Shown: one piece after another, positions 25,882 through 33,583 of the stretch | How positions within the stretch are numbered: the stretch's first letter is position 1 | Layout of the letters: each line of letters begins with the position of its first letter | Source: UBA8437 sp963582065 | GTDB taxonomy: Bacteria; Planctomycetota; Planctomycetia; Planctomycetales; Planctomycetaceae | Length of the DNA stretch: 64,000 nucleotides | Direction of reading: 5' to 3' | Assembly (NCBI GenBank): GCA_963582065.1 | Contig: CAUZRQ010000002.1 | Coordinates: 124,001 to 188,000 of the forward strand | The notes under the pieces: generated by a model | Database searches by the model: none | What the model saw: the letters and a program-made list of their open reading frames with translations, nothing else | Told to the model about the DNA's origin: nothing | Made by a program: the position numbers and the translations under genes

Positions 25882-26676
25882 TCAGTCGCCTGCTTCATCA
25901 TCGCCCGGTTTGTCAGCGTTGCTGTTCGGGTCGTCCTTGGCATCCTTCGCGTCTTTGTCGTCCTTCGCGTCTTTGTCGTCCTTCGCGTCTTTGTCGTCCT
26001 TCGCGTCTTTGTCGTCCTTGTCGTCCTTGTCGTCCTTGTCGTCCTTGTCGTCCTTGTCGTCCTTGGCGAGCACTTCGTCGACCAATCCGTATTCCTTGGC
26101 GTCCTGGGCACTCATGTAGAAGTCTCGATCGGTGTCCTTGGCGATCCGTTCGAGTGGCTGTCCGGTGTGTTGTGCGAGGACTTCGTTGAGTTGTTCGCGA
26201 GTCTCGAGGATCTCTCGGGCCTGGATCTCGATGTCGCTGACCTGTCCGCCGACTTCACCGAAGGGCTGGTGAATCATCATCTTGGCGTGGGGCAGTGCGT
26301 GGCGTTTGCCTTTTCTGCCTCCGGCGACCAGGATCGCTCCTCCACTGGCGGCCAGGCCGACGCAGTAGGTGGCGACGCCGCAGTCGAGGTACTGCATGGT
26401 GTCGTAGATGGCCATCGTGGCGGTGACCGATCCCCCCGGCGAGTTGACATACAGGTGAATGTCCTGGTGCCTGTTCTCGCTTTGCAGGTACAGCAGCTTC
26501 ATCACGATCAGGTTGGCGCTGCCGTCGTGGATCACACCGTCGAGGAAGATGATCCTGTTCTCCAGGAGCAGGTCCCCGATGGTCATCTGCCGTTGCCGGG
26601 TGTAGTCGGGGCCCTGGTTGTACCCGGCGCCCGCCGCCTGGAGACCGTGATCGAATGCCGAGTTCCGCAAAGACAC
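25882..26676 (-). CDS. clpP: Second Clp protease proteolytic subunit, with long Lys/Asp repeat tail
   Basis: 264 residues from the GTG at 26676, chosen because GGAGGAA sits eight bases before it; a TTG ten codons upstream has no comparable ribosome site. The catalytic triad is kept: Ser111 in GLAASGGA (Met after the Ser in typical ClpP is Gly here), His136 in MMIHQP, Asp185 in DTDRDFYM. The C-terminal about 60 residues are K-D-D and K-D-D-K-D-A repeats ending in an acidic tail. It may form a mixed barrel with the neighbouring ClpP, as in bacteria with ClpP1P2. The gap to the second clpP is 71 bases. Confidence 0.93.
   Translation of the reverse strand: MSLRNSAFDHGLQAAGAGYNQGPDYTRQRQMTIGDLLLENRIIFLDGVIHDGSANLIVMKLLYLQSENRHQDIHLYVNSPGGSVTATMAIYDTMQYLDCGVATYCVGLAASGGAILVAGGRKGKRHALPHAKMMIHQPFGEVGGQVSDIEIQAREILETREQLNEVLAQHTGQPLERIAKDTDRDFYMSAQDAKEYGLVDEVLAKDDKDDKDDKDDKDDKDDKDAKDDKDAKDDKDAKDDKDAKDAKDDPNSNADKPGDDEAGD
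25948..26064. repeat. Compound 18-bp and 9-bp tandem repeat in clpP
   Basis: Four copies of an 18-bp unit (cgcgtctttgtcgtcctt, 25948-26019) followed by five copies of the 9-bp half-unit gtcgtcctt (26020-26064). All are in frame and encode the KDD/KDDKDA tail. Confidence 0.9.
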
Positions 26677-26814
26677 CCCGGGTTCCTCCAGTGTCAGTTT
26701 CAGCAAAAGAGCATCATCGCGGAAATCGAGGTCTCGACCTCCGCACCGCCCGTTGGATATGCCATGTCGACCGAAGAGGTCAAGGTCCGATGCCGGACTC
26801 CCTGCCCCACCGAT

Positions 26815-28512
26815 TCACTCGTCCTCATCAGCCTCGCCGTCCGGTTCGGATTCCTCGACCGTCTCGTCACTCGCCTCGGCCTCCGTGGCTGACTCCTCAC
26901 CGGCGTCCTCAGACGCGGTTTCGGCTTCAGACTCGTCTGAGGTGTCGGCCGCGGTGTCGGCCGCGGTGTCAGAGGGTGAGCGGCAGACGGATTGGTCGAT
27001 GGTGGCGACGGGGTCTCGCACCAGCGGTTCCCCCTCGACATCGTTGAACTCGGCGTGTTCGAGAATCACCTCGATCGACTTTCGTTCGCGGACCTGGGCC
27101 TCGAGGTTTTCGATCATCCCGCTCTTGATCAGTCTCGCCCTGAGCCGCCGGGGGTTCTCGCCCGACTGCATGGCCATCAATTGGATTTCGGTGTCCAGGT
27201 CGGCCCCGTCCACCTCGATCTCCTCTTCTTCGGCAATCCGATCCAGCACGAAGTGCTCCTTGATCGCCTGCCGGGTGGTGGAGATGGCGTGTTGTCGAAT
27301 CTCGTTTTCACGGGCCTGGATTTCCTGCGGAGTGAATCCCGCCTGCTGCATCTCGAGGATCTCTCGCCTCAGCGCGTTTTCGGTCTGCTTGGTGACGAGT
27401 TCTTCCGGCAGATCCCAGTCGGCGCTCTCGGTGATCCGTTCGAGCACCTGGCTGCGGGTGTTCTGCCGTTGTCCGAACTCGGCCTGCCGTTCGAGAGTTC
27501 CCCGCAATGCGTCTCTCAGCGCATCCTCGTCCTCGACCTCGAGTCGATCGAGAAATTCCTCGTCGAGTTCGGGGAGGTGAGTTTTCTTGACGGCGGTGAC
27601 AGAGAAAGTCACGCCGAGCGTTTCGCCCCGCATCGCGACGTTGTCGGCCTCGGCGGCCACGGTGATCTCGCTGGTGCGTTCCTCGCCGGCGGCCACCCCC
27701 GCCATCAGTTCGTCGAACCCTTCGAGTTCGGCGTCCTGGAAACGGAGCACCGAACGCAGGTCGAGCATCGCCTCTTCGATGGTCCGGACCGTTTCCCCGT
27801 CGCGTGTGAAGGAGAGATTGGCGACGATGGTGTCGCCGGTCTCGGCGGGTCCATCGTGGTCGTGGAAGTGAGCGTACTGCAACAGGAACTGTTTCAGGTA
27901 GCCGTCGACGTCCTCGTCGGTCACTTCGCGGACCGGCCGGTCGATGGTCAGCCCCTTGTAGTCGGGCAGGTCGAAATCAGGCCGCACCTCCACGTCGAAC
28001 TCGTACTCGAAATCTCCCTCCTCGGGGATATCGATCATGTCGACATCGAGATTGGGTTCGTTGATCGGTTCCAGGTCGTGGTCTTCGGCGAGTTGTTCGA
28101 GGCTGCCGACGAGCAGTTTTTGCTTGACCTCGTCGGCCAACTCGCGACGGAACCTCTTGGCGATCAATCCCGCCGGCACGTGTCCTTTGCGGAACCCGGG
28201 GACCTCGGCCGAATCGGTAAGTTCATCGACGGCGACATCGTGGACGGCGTCGATGTCGGCACGGAGCACCTTGACGACGACATGTCGCAGGCAGGGCCCC
28301 GACTCGGTGATCTCGACATCCAGCGACATCTTCAACGAGCCGCCATCTTCCAGCGGCACGTCAGCGTCGTCGGCATCATCGCCTGCGGCGGATTCGTCGT
28401 CGACAGCCGGAGGCTCGGCCACCACCGTCTCGTTCTCGGAGGCTTCGAGCGATTCGGTCTCGGCATCCGCCCCGTCGCCAGTTTCGGCAGTCGTTTCGTC
28501 GTCGAAGATCAT
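26815..28512 (-). CDS. tig: Trigger factor (ribosome-associated chaperone) with acidic extensions
   Basis: 565 residues, about 130 longer than the usual 430. Residues 1-60 are an acidic Asp/Glu/Ala extension. Next comes the ribosome-binding domain with the signature G-F-R-K-G-H-V-P at 106-113, an FKBP-type PPIase domain (around DTIVANLSF and EGFDELMAG), and the helical C-terminal chaperone domain. The last about 55 residues are again Asp/Glu/Ser/Thr/Ala-rich. It binds nascent chains at the ribosome exit. The order tig-clpP is widely conserved; here two clpP genes follow at 108 and 71 bases. It begins 28 bases after the tRNA-Gly gene. Confidence 0.95.
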   Translation of the reverse strand: MIFDDETTAETGDGADAETESLEASENETVVAEPPAVDDESAAGDDADDADVPLEDGGSLKMSLDVEITESGPCLRHVVVKVLRADIDAVHDVAVDELTDSAEVPGFRKGHVPAGLIAKRFRRELADEVKQKLLVGSLEQLAEDHDLEPINEPNLDVDMIDIPEEGDFEYEFDVEVRPDFDLPDYKGLTIDRPVREVTDEDVDGYLKQFLLQYAHFHDHDGPAETGDTIVANLSFTRDGETVRTIEEAMLDLRSVLRFQDAELEGFDELMAGVAAGEERTSEITVAAEADNVAMRGETLGVTFSVTAVKKTHLPELDEEFLDRLEVEDEDALRDALRGTLERQAEFGQRQNTRSQVLERITESADWDLPEELVTKQTENALRREILEMQQAGFTPQEIQARENEIRQHAISTTRQAIKEHFVLDRIAEEEEIEVDGADLDTEIQLMAMQSGENPRRLRARLIKSGMIENLEAQVRERKSIEVILEHAEFNDVEGEPLVRDPVATIDQSVCRSPSDTAADTAADTSDESEAETASEDAGEESATEAEASDETVEESEPDGEADEDE

Positions 28513-28540
28513 CTCGGTCGTCCGTCGGAGAAAAGCAGAG

Positions 28541-28612
28541 AGCGGGAGACGGGATTCGAACCCGCGACATCCACGTTGGCAACGTGGTGCTCTACCACTG
28601 AGCTACTCCCGC
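28541..28612 (-). tRNA. tRNA-Gly (anticodon GCC)
   Basis: 72-base cloverleaf: acceptor GCGGGAG/CTCCCGC, D arm AGCTCAGTGGTAGAGC, anticodon stem CCACG/CGTGG with loop TTGCCAA (anticodon GCC), T arm GGGTTCGAATCCC. CCA is not encoded. It precedes tig by 28 bases on the same strand and is probably processed from the tig-clpP transcript. Confidence 0.95.
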
Positions 28613-28641
28613 CGACACGTCGCCCTTCGGTGGTGGAGTCG

Positions 28642-28669
28642 ATTATAGCGCGGGTGTGGGGGCTTTCAA
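28642..28669 (-). promoter_or_regulatory. Strong promoter for tRNA-Gly and probably tig-clpP-clpP
   Basis: Minus strand -35 TTGAAA (28664-28669) and perfect -10 TATAAT (28642-28647), 16-base spacer, 29 bases before the tRNA. No other clear promoter is seen between the tRNA and tig. Confidence 0.7.
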
Positions 28670-28705
28670 GGCAGCCTGCCGACCACCGCAATCGCTGTCG
28701 GTGTC

Positions 28706-29719
28706 TCAGTCTGCCAACTCGATCACCTGCTCGCAGCGAGCCGACCGGGCGAGTGCATCGCACATCGTCTGAGTGGCCACGGCGTCGTCGATCCAGTCCT
28801 GGCGGAGTTCGCCGGACCTCACTGCACGGCAGAAATTCTCGACCATCACCACTTCCTGTATCGGTGTGGCGGCGAGGTGTTCTCCGACCAGCCCGTTCCG
28901 GTCGTGGATCCAGAACCTCGGCTTGTCCTGGTCCCAGGGTCTCAGGAAGTCATCGCAGACCAGTGACCCCGCCGTTCCGGCCACCTCGAACCACTTCCTC
29001 AACTCGATGTCAAACCCGCAATCGAACGAGGCCATCCGCTGGCCGTCGTACCACAGGAGTGCCGAGAGGTTCATGTCGACGCCACGGAACATCCGTGCCG
29101 AGGCGAAGACACGGGCGGGAAGTCCGTCGAAGGCCCACAGCGTGGCGCGGCAGCAGTACCAGCCCAGGTCGCCCAGCGACCCGCCGGCGGTATCCGGATC
29201 GAGCCGGATGTCGTAATCGGGGATCTCGTCGAAACGGAAGGTGAACGCCGAGGTAACTCGCCGGAGTTCGCCGATAGCTCCGGCGAGGAGTTGTGCCTTC
29301 ATCGCCTCAGCCCTGGGGTGGTGCACCCACATCACGCCGTCCATCAACTGCACGCCGTGTTGGCGGCAGGCCGCAGCCATCTCGAGTGCTTCGCCGGCAT
29401 CGATCCCCAGTGGTTTTTCACACAGGACGTGCTTGCCCGCCTCGGCCGCCGCCAGCGTCCAGGCGTGGTGCATCGAGTTGGGCAGCGGGATGTAGACGGC
29501 GTCGATCTCGGGATCGTCGATCACCCGACGGTAGTCCTCGACGCTCCGCGGCACCTGGTGGGCGTTGGCCCAATCCCGTGCCCGATCGCCGTTTCGGCTG
29601 GCCACCACGTCGAGTCGTGCCCCGTCGGCGGCCTGGATCGCCGGCCCCACCTTTTCGGCAATCCGTGCGGTTCCCAGGATGCCGAAGCGGATCTTCGGTC
29701 CGTCTTCCCCCCGGTTCAC
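28706..29719 (-). CDS. Gfo/Idh/MocA-type dehydrogenase, cytosolic
   Basis: 337 residues, normal length, without an export signal. The Rossmann motif FGILGTARIAEKV is at about residues 12-24 and the family motif C-E-K-P-L-G near 100, followed by the C-terminal domain. It should oxidise or reduce a sugar or polyol using NAD(P). Its GTG start overlaps the end of the kinase gene as GTGA. The link with a protein kinase is unusual and has no obvious metabolic meaning. Confidence 0.88.
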   Translation of the reverse strand: MNRGEDGPKIRFGILGTARIAEKVGPAIQAADGARLDVVASRNGDRARDWANAHQVPRSVEDYRRVIDDPEIDAVYIPLPNSMHHAWTLAAAEAGKHVLCEKPLGIDAGEALEMAAACRQHGVQLMDGVMWVHHPRAEAMKAQLLAGAIGELRRVTSAFTFRFDEIPDYDIRLDPDTAGGSLGDLGWYCCRATLWAFDGLPARVFASARMFRGVDMNLSALLWYDGQRMASFDCGFDIELRKWFEVAGTAGSLVCDDFLRPWDQDKPRFWIHDRNGLVGEHLAATPIQEVVMVENFCRAVRSGELRQDWIDDAVATQTMCDALARSARCEQVIELAD

Positions 29720-31194
29720 TCGGACACCCCGTCGCGGGCCGCCAATGCCGTCTCGATCTCACGGTTCAGGTCCCCCAGCACGATCGGGTGGGCCATCACG
29801 CGGGCGGTCTCCGAGACGTGAGCCTCCAGTTGGTGTGTCCAGGTGGACTGGTCCTTGGACAGCACGGCGATCAGAGCGAACGGCCGACCCTCGGTCCGGC
29901 GGAGTGACTCCTCGAATCCGGTGACGAGTTCCGAGCCGACGGCTCCACCCATCATGACCAGGCAATCCGGCGGCGAGGAGCCCAGGCGGTTGAGTGCCCG
30001 TTGCAGGTCGCTCACCAGCAGCACGCGGAAACCGCGGCTGGTGAAGAAGTCGCGGATCAGTTCCTGTTGAGTCGGTCGGTTCTCGACGAACAGCAGCGTC
30101 GGCCCGGTGTCCTTGGAGAGGTCTGATGGGGAGTCGTGAGAGGTGTCGACGTTGTCGTCGGTGGGTTCCGACTGCATCTCTCTCAGTCGGTCCAGGACAC
30201 GGCTCAATTCTCCGCAGGCCTGTTCGGGGGTCTGAAAGCGGCGGTCGGGGACGAGGTCCATCAGGCGATCGACGGTCTCGGCGACGAAGAACGGCACGCC
30301 GGTCTTGATCAGGTCGATCGGCTTGGCATTTCTGTATCGACTGAACTCCTTTCGTTCTTCCCGGGTCCTGGCCTTGGAGAAAGGGGATTCTCCGGTGAGC
30401 AGTTCGTAGTAGATGACCCCGAGGAAGTAGAGGTCACTGCGGGGGTCGTTCGGCGGTGCTCCGGTGTTGTCTTCAAGCGTGGCGTAATCCAGTGATCGTG
30501 CCGCCTGTTTCTTTCTGCCACCTGTTTGAAGGGCCTCGTCGGCGGCCAGTCCGAAATCGATCAGCTTGGCCCTGCCGTCGGTTGTCATCAGCACGTTGGT
30601 CTTCTTCAGGTCCCGGTGCGTCAGGCCCTTCGTCGACGCGTATCTCAGCCCATCGGCGATTTCGAATGTGATCCGGGTGGCGTCAATCGGTTTGATGGCC
30701 CCTCGGATTTTCGCCATGTCACCGAGATTGCCGCCGACGATGAACTCCATCGTGAAGAAGTGGTGATTTCCCTCGGCCCCGACCTCGTAGATTGGCACGA
30801 TGTTGGGGTGCCGCAGTGGTTTGACCAGGCTCGCTTCACGATGGAACTGGGCGACTGCTGCGGGATCCTCGGCCCACCGTTGCCTGAGCAACTTGACCCC
30901 GACCATGTCGCCGGTCTCGAGCGTCACGGCACGAAAGACTCGTGCGAAGCTGCCCGATCCGTTGCGGTACATCAGCTTGGCGTTGCCGAGGACCAACCCG
31001 GTGGTTTCACCCTTGCGGAGCTTGTTGGTCTGGTAGGTCGTCAGCAGGCCGCTGCGTTCGAGCGAGTCGAGCACCCCGTCAATGGACTTCTGCGACGCCA
31101 GAAGGTCATCGAGGCACCGATGAAGCTCGTCGGAATCGACGAGGCGGAGGCGAACGAGTTGCTTACAGAACTCGTTGAGACTCAAGGCAGCCAT
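29716..31194 (-). CDS. Serine/threonine protein kinase with C-terminal degenerate receiver-like domain
   Basis: 492 residues. A helical N-terminal segment (1-65) precedes a complete Hanks-type kinase: glycine loop GSGSFARV (79-86), invariant Lys101 in VGVKLL, catalytic HRDLKKTN (193-200) and D-F-G at 213-215. The APE helix is poorly conserved (SLDYATLED). After a Ser/Asp-rich linker, residues about 365-480 look like a CheY-type receiver (TLLFVENRPTQQELIRDFF...). The strand that should end in the phospho-acceptor Asp reads CLVMMGG, so phosphorylation there is unlikely. No transmembrane segment, so it is a cytosolic kinase. Confidence 0.85.
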   Translation of the reverse strand: MAALSLNEFCKQLVRLRLVDSDELHRCLDDLLASQKSIDGVLDSLERSGLLTTYQTNKLRKGETTGLVLGNAKLMYRNGSGSFARVFRAVTLETGDMVGVKLLRQRWAEDPAAVAQFHREASLVKPLRHPNIVPIYEVGAEGNHHFFTMEFIVGGNLGDMAKIRGAIKPIDATRITFEIADGLRYASTKGLTHRDLKKTNVLMTTDGRAKLIDFGLAADEALQTGGRKKQAARSLDYATLEDNTGAPPNDPRSDLYFLGVIYYELLTGESPFSKARTREERKEFSRYRNAKPIDLIKTGVPFFVAETVDRLMDLVPDRRFQTPEQACGELSRVLDRLREMQSEPTDDNVDTSHDSPSDLSKDTGPTLLFVENRPTQQELIRDFFTSRGFRVLLVSDLQRALNRLGSSPPDCLVMMGGAVGSELVTGFEESLRRTEGRPFALIAVLSKDQSTWTHQLEAHVSETARVMAHPIVLGDLNREIETALAARDGVSE

Positions 31195-31306
31195 GTTTCA
31201 GAGGGGGCCGCTACAAGAAAAACGGGAACAACTACGACCGCCATACGCGTTCGCGTTGGCGGGCATGACACCACGGGCAGCGTTGGCCCGTCCCCCACCC
31301 GCATCG

Positions 31307-31335
31307 ATCTTAGTCAGAATTCGGTTGTCTCGCAA
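31307..31335 (-). promoter_or_regulatory. Promoter for the kinase-oxidoreductase pair
   Basis: Minus strand -35 TTGCGA (31330-31335) and -10 TAAGAT (31307-31312), 17-base spacer, in the 153-base gap between nagA and the kinase gene; about 113 bases from the kinase ATG. Confidence 0.45.
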
Positions 31336-31347
31336 ACAACGCAGAGT

Positions 31348-32517
31348 CTATGAGGCCAGCGTGCCGTGGCGGAGTTCGCCCTGGAAGATGGTGGCGATGA
31401 TGTCGAGTGGAGATCCGGGTCCGTCGTGATGAAACAGGACGAGGTCGGCCCGGGAGCCCTGTTTCAGTTCGATCGTCTCGAAGCCGAGCAGTCGGGAGGG
31501 GTTGAGGCCCGCCATGTCGAATGCCTCGCGTCGCGAGACTCCTGCAGCGGTCATCACGTGGGCCACGCAGGTGTCGGTCTGCAGGCTGCTGCCGGCCAGC
31601 AACTGGTCCTGCCCGGCAATCACGATCCGTCCGTCCTCAAGGATCTCGACCTGCATCGACCCCTCGTCGTAGACGCCCGGCGGGCAACCGGCCAGTCCGG
31701 CGGCGTCGCAGGTGATGATCGTCCGTCCGGTCGACTTGGTTCTCACGATCGCCCGGATCACGCTTTCGGGCAGATGATGCCCGTCGGTGATGATGCTCGC
31801 CCATAGCCGTGAGTCGGCCAGTTGTTCCCAGATGTAGTTGGGGTGCCGTCGGATGGTGCCGTGGGCTCCGTTGCCCAGGTGAGTGCTCAGCCGCGCCCCG
31901 GCGTCGACAGCCGCGGTGACCTGGTCGGGTTCGGCGGCGGTGTGCCCGATCGCCACCACCACCCCGTCGGCGGTGACCCGCTCGATGAACTCGACCGCCC
32001 CGTCGGCCTCGGCCGCCAGCGTCACCAGCCGGATCCGTCCCCCGGACGCCTGCTGCAGCCGGCAGAACTCGTCGTAGTCGGTTCCGCGGACGTGTTCGAT
32101 CGGATGGGCACCGCGAGGCCCGTCGACGTCGGAGATGTAGGGTCCTTCGAGGTGGCAGCCGGGCACCATCGCTTCGACCCAGCTCTCACGCCGACACGCT
32201 TCGTCGATGGCCCGGAATCCCGCATCGAGTGCCTCGAACGAAGCGGTGATCAGCGTGGGACACAGCCTCGTGATGCCGTGAGCAAAATGGGGTTCGAGCG
32301 TATTGACCACGTCGTCGGCGGTCAGCGTGGTGCTGGAGAACCAGGTGCCGGCGTGCCCGTTGATCTGCAGGTCCAGCAGCGCCGGGGCGACCAGTGGCCA
32401 CTCTTCGATCGCCCCGGTCGGCCAGGCCGGCACGATTCGTCGGATTCGGCCGTCGGCGATCTCGATCGAGACCGGTTCGGAGGTGTCGTAGCGACGGGCT
32501 TGGACGGTGAGGCTCAT
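31348..32517 (-). CDS. nagA: N-acetylglucosamine-6-phosphate deacetylase
   Basis: 389 residues, normal size. Amidohydrolase-fold marks: LQINGHAG after the first strand, HLEGPYIS near residue 133, AIGHTAAEP near 200, STHLGNGAHGTI near 221, ITDGHHLP near 250 and catalytic Asp in ITCDAAG near 284. It removes the acetyl group from GlcNAc-6-phosphate, giving GlcN-6-phosphate. Its ATG overlaps the stop of the glycosylasparaginase-like gene (ATGA), which suggests recycling of GlcNAc freed by that enzyme. nagB and a GlcNAc kinase are not in the window. Confidence 0.9.
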   Translation of the reverse strand: MSLTVQARRYDTSEPVSIEIADGRIRRIVPAWPTGAIEEWPLVAPALLDLQINGHAGTWFSSTTLTADDVVNTLEPHFAHGITRLCPTLITASFEALDAGFRAIDEACRRESWVEAMVPGCHLEGPYISDVDGPRGAHPIEHVRGTDYDEFCRLQQASGGRIRLVTLAAEADGAVEFIERVTADGVVVAIGHTAAEPDQVTAAVDAGARLSTHLGNGAHGTIRRHPNYIWEQLADSRLWASIITDGHHLPESVIRAIVRTKSTGRTIITCDAAGLAGCPPGVYDEGSMQVEILEDGRIVIAGQDQLLAGSSLQTDTCVAHVMTAAGVSRREAFDMAGLNPSRLLGFETIELKQGSRADLVLFHHDGPGSPLDIIATIFQGELRHGTLAS

Positions 32518-33548
32518 TGGCGCGTCTCCTCACGTGTGAACAGTGCCTGGCAGTCCTCCAGCCGCGTGCCCACCGCATCGGTCACCGCGTAGGGCGTCGG
32601 ACCCCACAGGCTGACTCCGGCGTGACGTCCGTCGTCGGCGAGGACGTAGAAGGCGAGGTTGTAGGTGGGGCGTCCCCGGTCGTCGAGCAGTCGCGGGGGT
32701 GTGTGTGCGATGACCCGTTGGAGCACGTCGTGAGCGGCCTCGTGGGGCGAGCGGCCGTGCCGCATCCGTTCGACCACCGCAAAGCTGCCCAGTTCGGTGA
32801 GATTGGCTTCGCCCCGGCCGGTGCTGCCGCAGGACCCGACCTGGTTGTCGACGTAGAGGCCGGCTCCGACGATTGGTGAATCGCCCACGCGGCCGGACCG
32901 TTTGAACGCCAGGCCGCTGGTGGAAGTGGTGCAGGAGATCTCGCCGGCGTCGTTTCGGCCGGCGCAGTGAATCGTCCCGGTGGGACGATGGTAATCGGGT
33001 CCGAACCGTCCGATGTTCTCCGCGGCCGGGGCGTCCGGCTCGGCAGTTTCTCCCAGGTCGATCTTGAAGAACTCGATCACGTCGGGGTGCAACCGGGCAT
33101 CGGCCGGCGGCAGCCAGTCCTGGCGGTCCGAGAGGGTCTCTTTCCAGTGCAGCCAGATGCGGCGGGCCTTGTCGGTCAGAAGATTCTCGGAAGCGAAACC
33201 GTGTGCACGTGCGAATTCTGCGGCACCCTCGCCGGCGATCAACACGTGGTCGGACCGATGCAGCACGTGCAGTGCGACTCGCGAGGCGTGGCGGACACCC
33301 TGCAGGCCTGCCACCGCGCCGGCGGCGTGGGTCGGTCCGTGCATCACCGCCGCATCCAGTTCGACGACTCCGTTCTCGTTGGGCAGTCCTCCGTAACCGA
33401 CCGAGGTGTCATTCGGGTCGTCCTCGACAACCGCCACTCCCGCGACGACTGCCTCGAGCGTGTCGACGCCGGAGGTCATCTGCTGGAAGGCCAACCGGGT
33501 CGCCTCGAGGCCGTTCTTCGAAGCGATGGCGACGACGGGTGCGTTCAT
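32514..33548 (-). CDS. N4-(beta-N-acetylglucosaminyl)-L-asparaginase-like Ntn hydrolase
   Basis: 344 residues. It shows the type-2 asparaginase/glycosylasparaginase layout: an alpha chain beginning VVAIASKNG, then the self-cleavage site with nucleophile Thr192 (P-T-G-T-I), then RVGDSPIVGAGLYVD and G-S-T-G-R-G-E, where the substrate-binding residues lie. Such enzymes cut the GlcNAc-Asn bond of glycopeptides or hydrolyse isoaspartyl bonds. Coupling to nagA favours the glycosylasparaginase activity. No signal peptide, so the substrate must be taken up first. Confidence 0.85.
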   Translation of the reverse strand: MNAPVVAIASKNGLEATRLAFQQMTSGVDTLEAVVAGVAVVEDDPNDTSVGYGGLPNENGVVELDAAVMHGPTHAAGAVAGLQGVRHASRVALHVLHRSDHVLIAGEGAAEFARAHGFASENLLTDKARRIWLHWKETLSDRQDWLPPADARLHPDVIEFFKIDLGETAEPDAPAAENIGRFGPDYHRPTGTIHCAGRNDAGEISCTTSTSGLAFKRSGRVGDSPIVGAGLYVDNQVGSCGSTGRGEANLTELGSFAVVERMRHGRSPHEAAHDVLQRVIAHTPPRLLDDRGRPTYNLAFYVLADDGRHAGVSLWGPTPYAVTDAVGTRLEDCQALFTREETRQ

Positions 33549-33583
33549 GAAGTCGTCCCGGCCGGCTGGTGGGGCCAGCGTGT

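Noticed and set aside
25948..26064. CRISPR-like array
   Set aside because: Contiguous in-frame repeats without spacers inside clpP.
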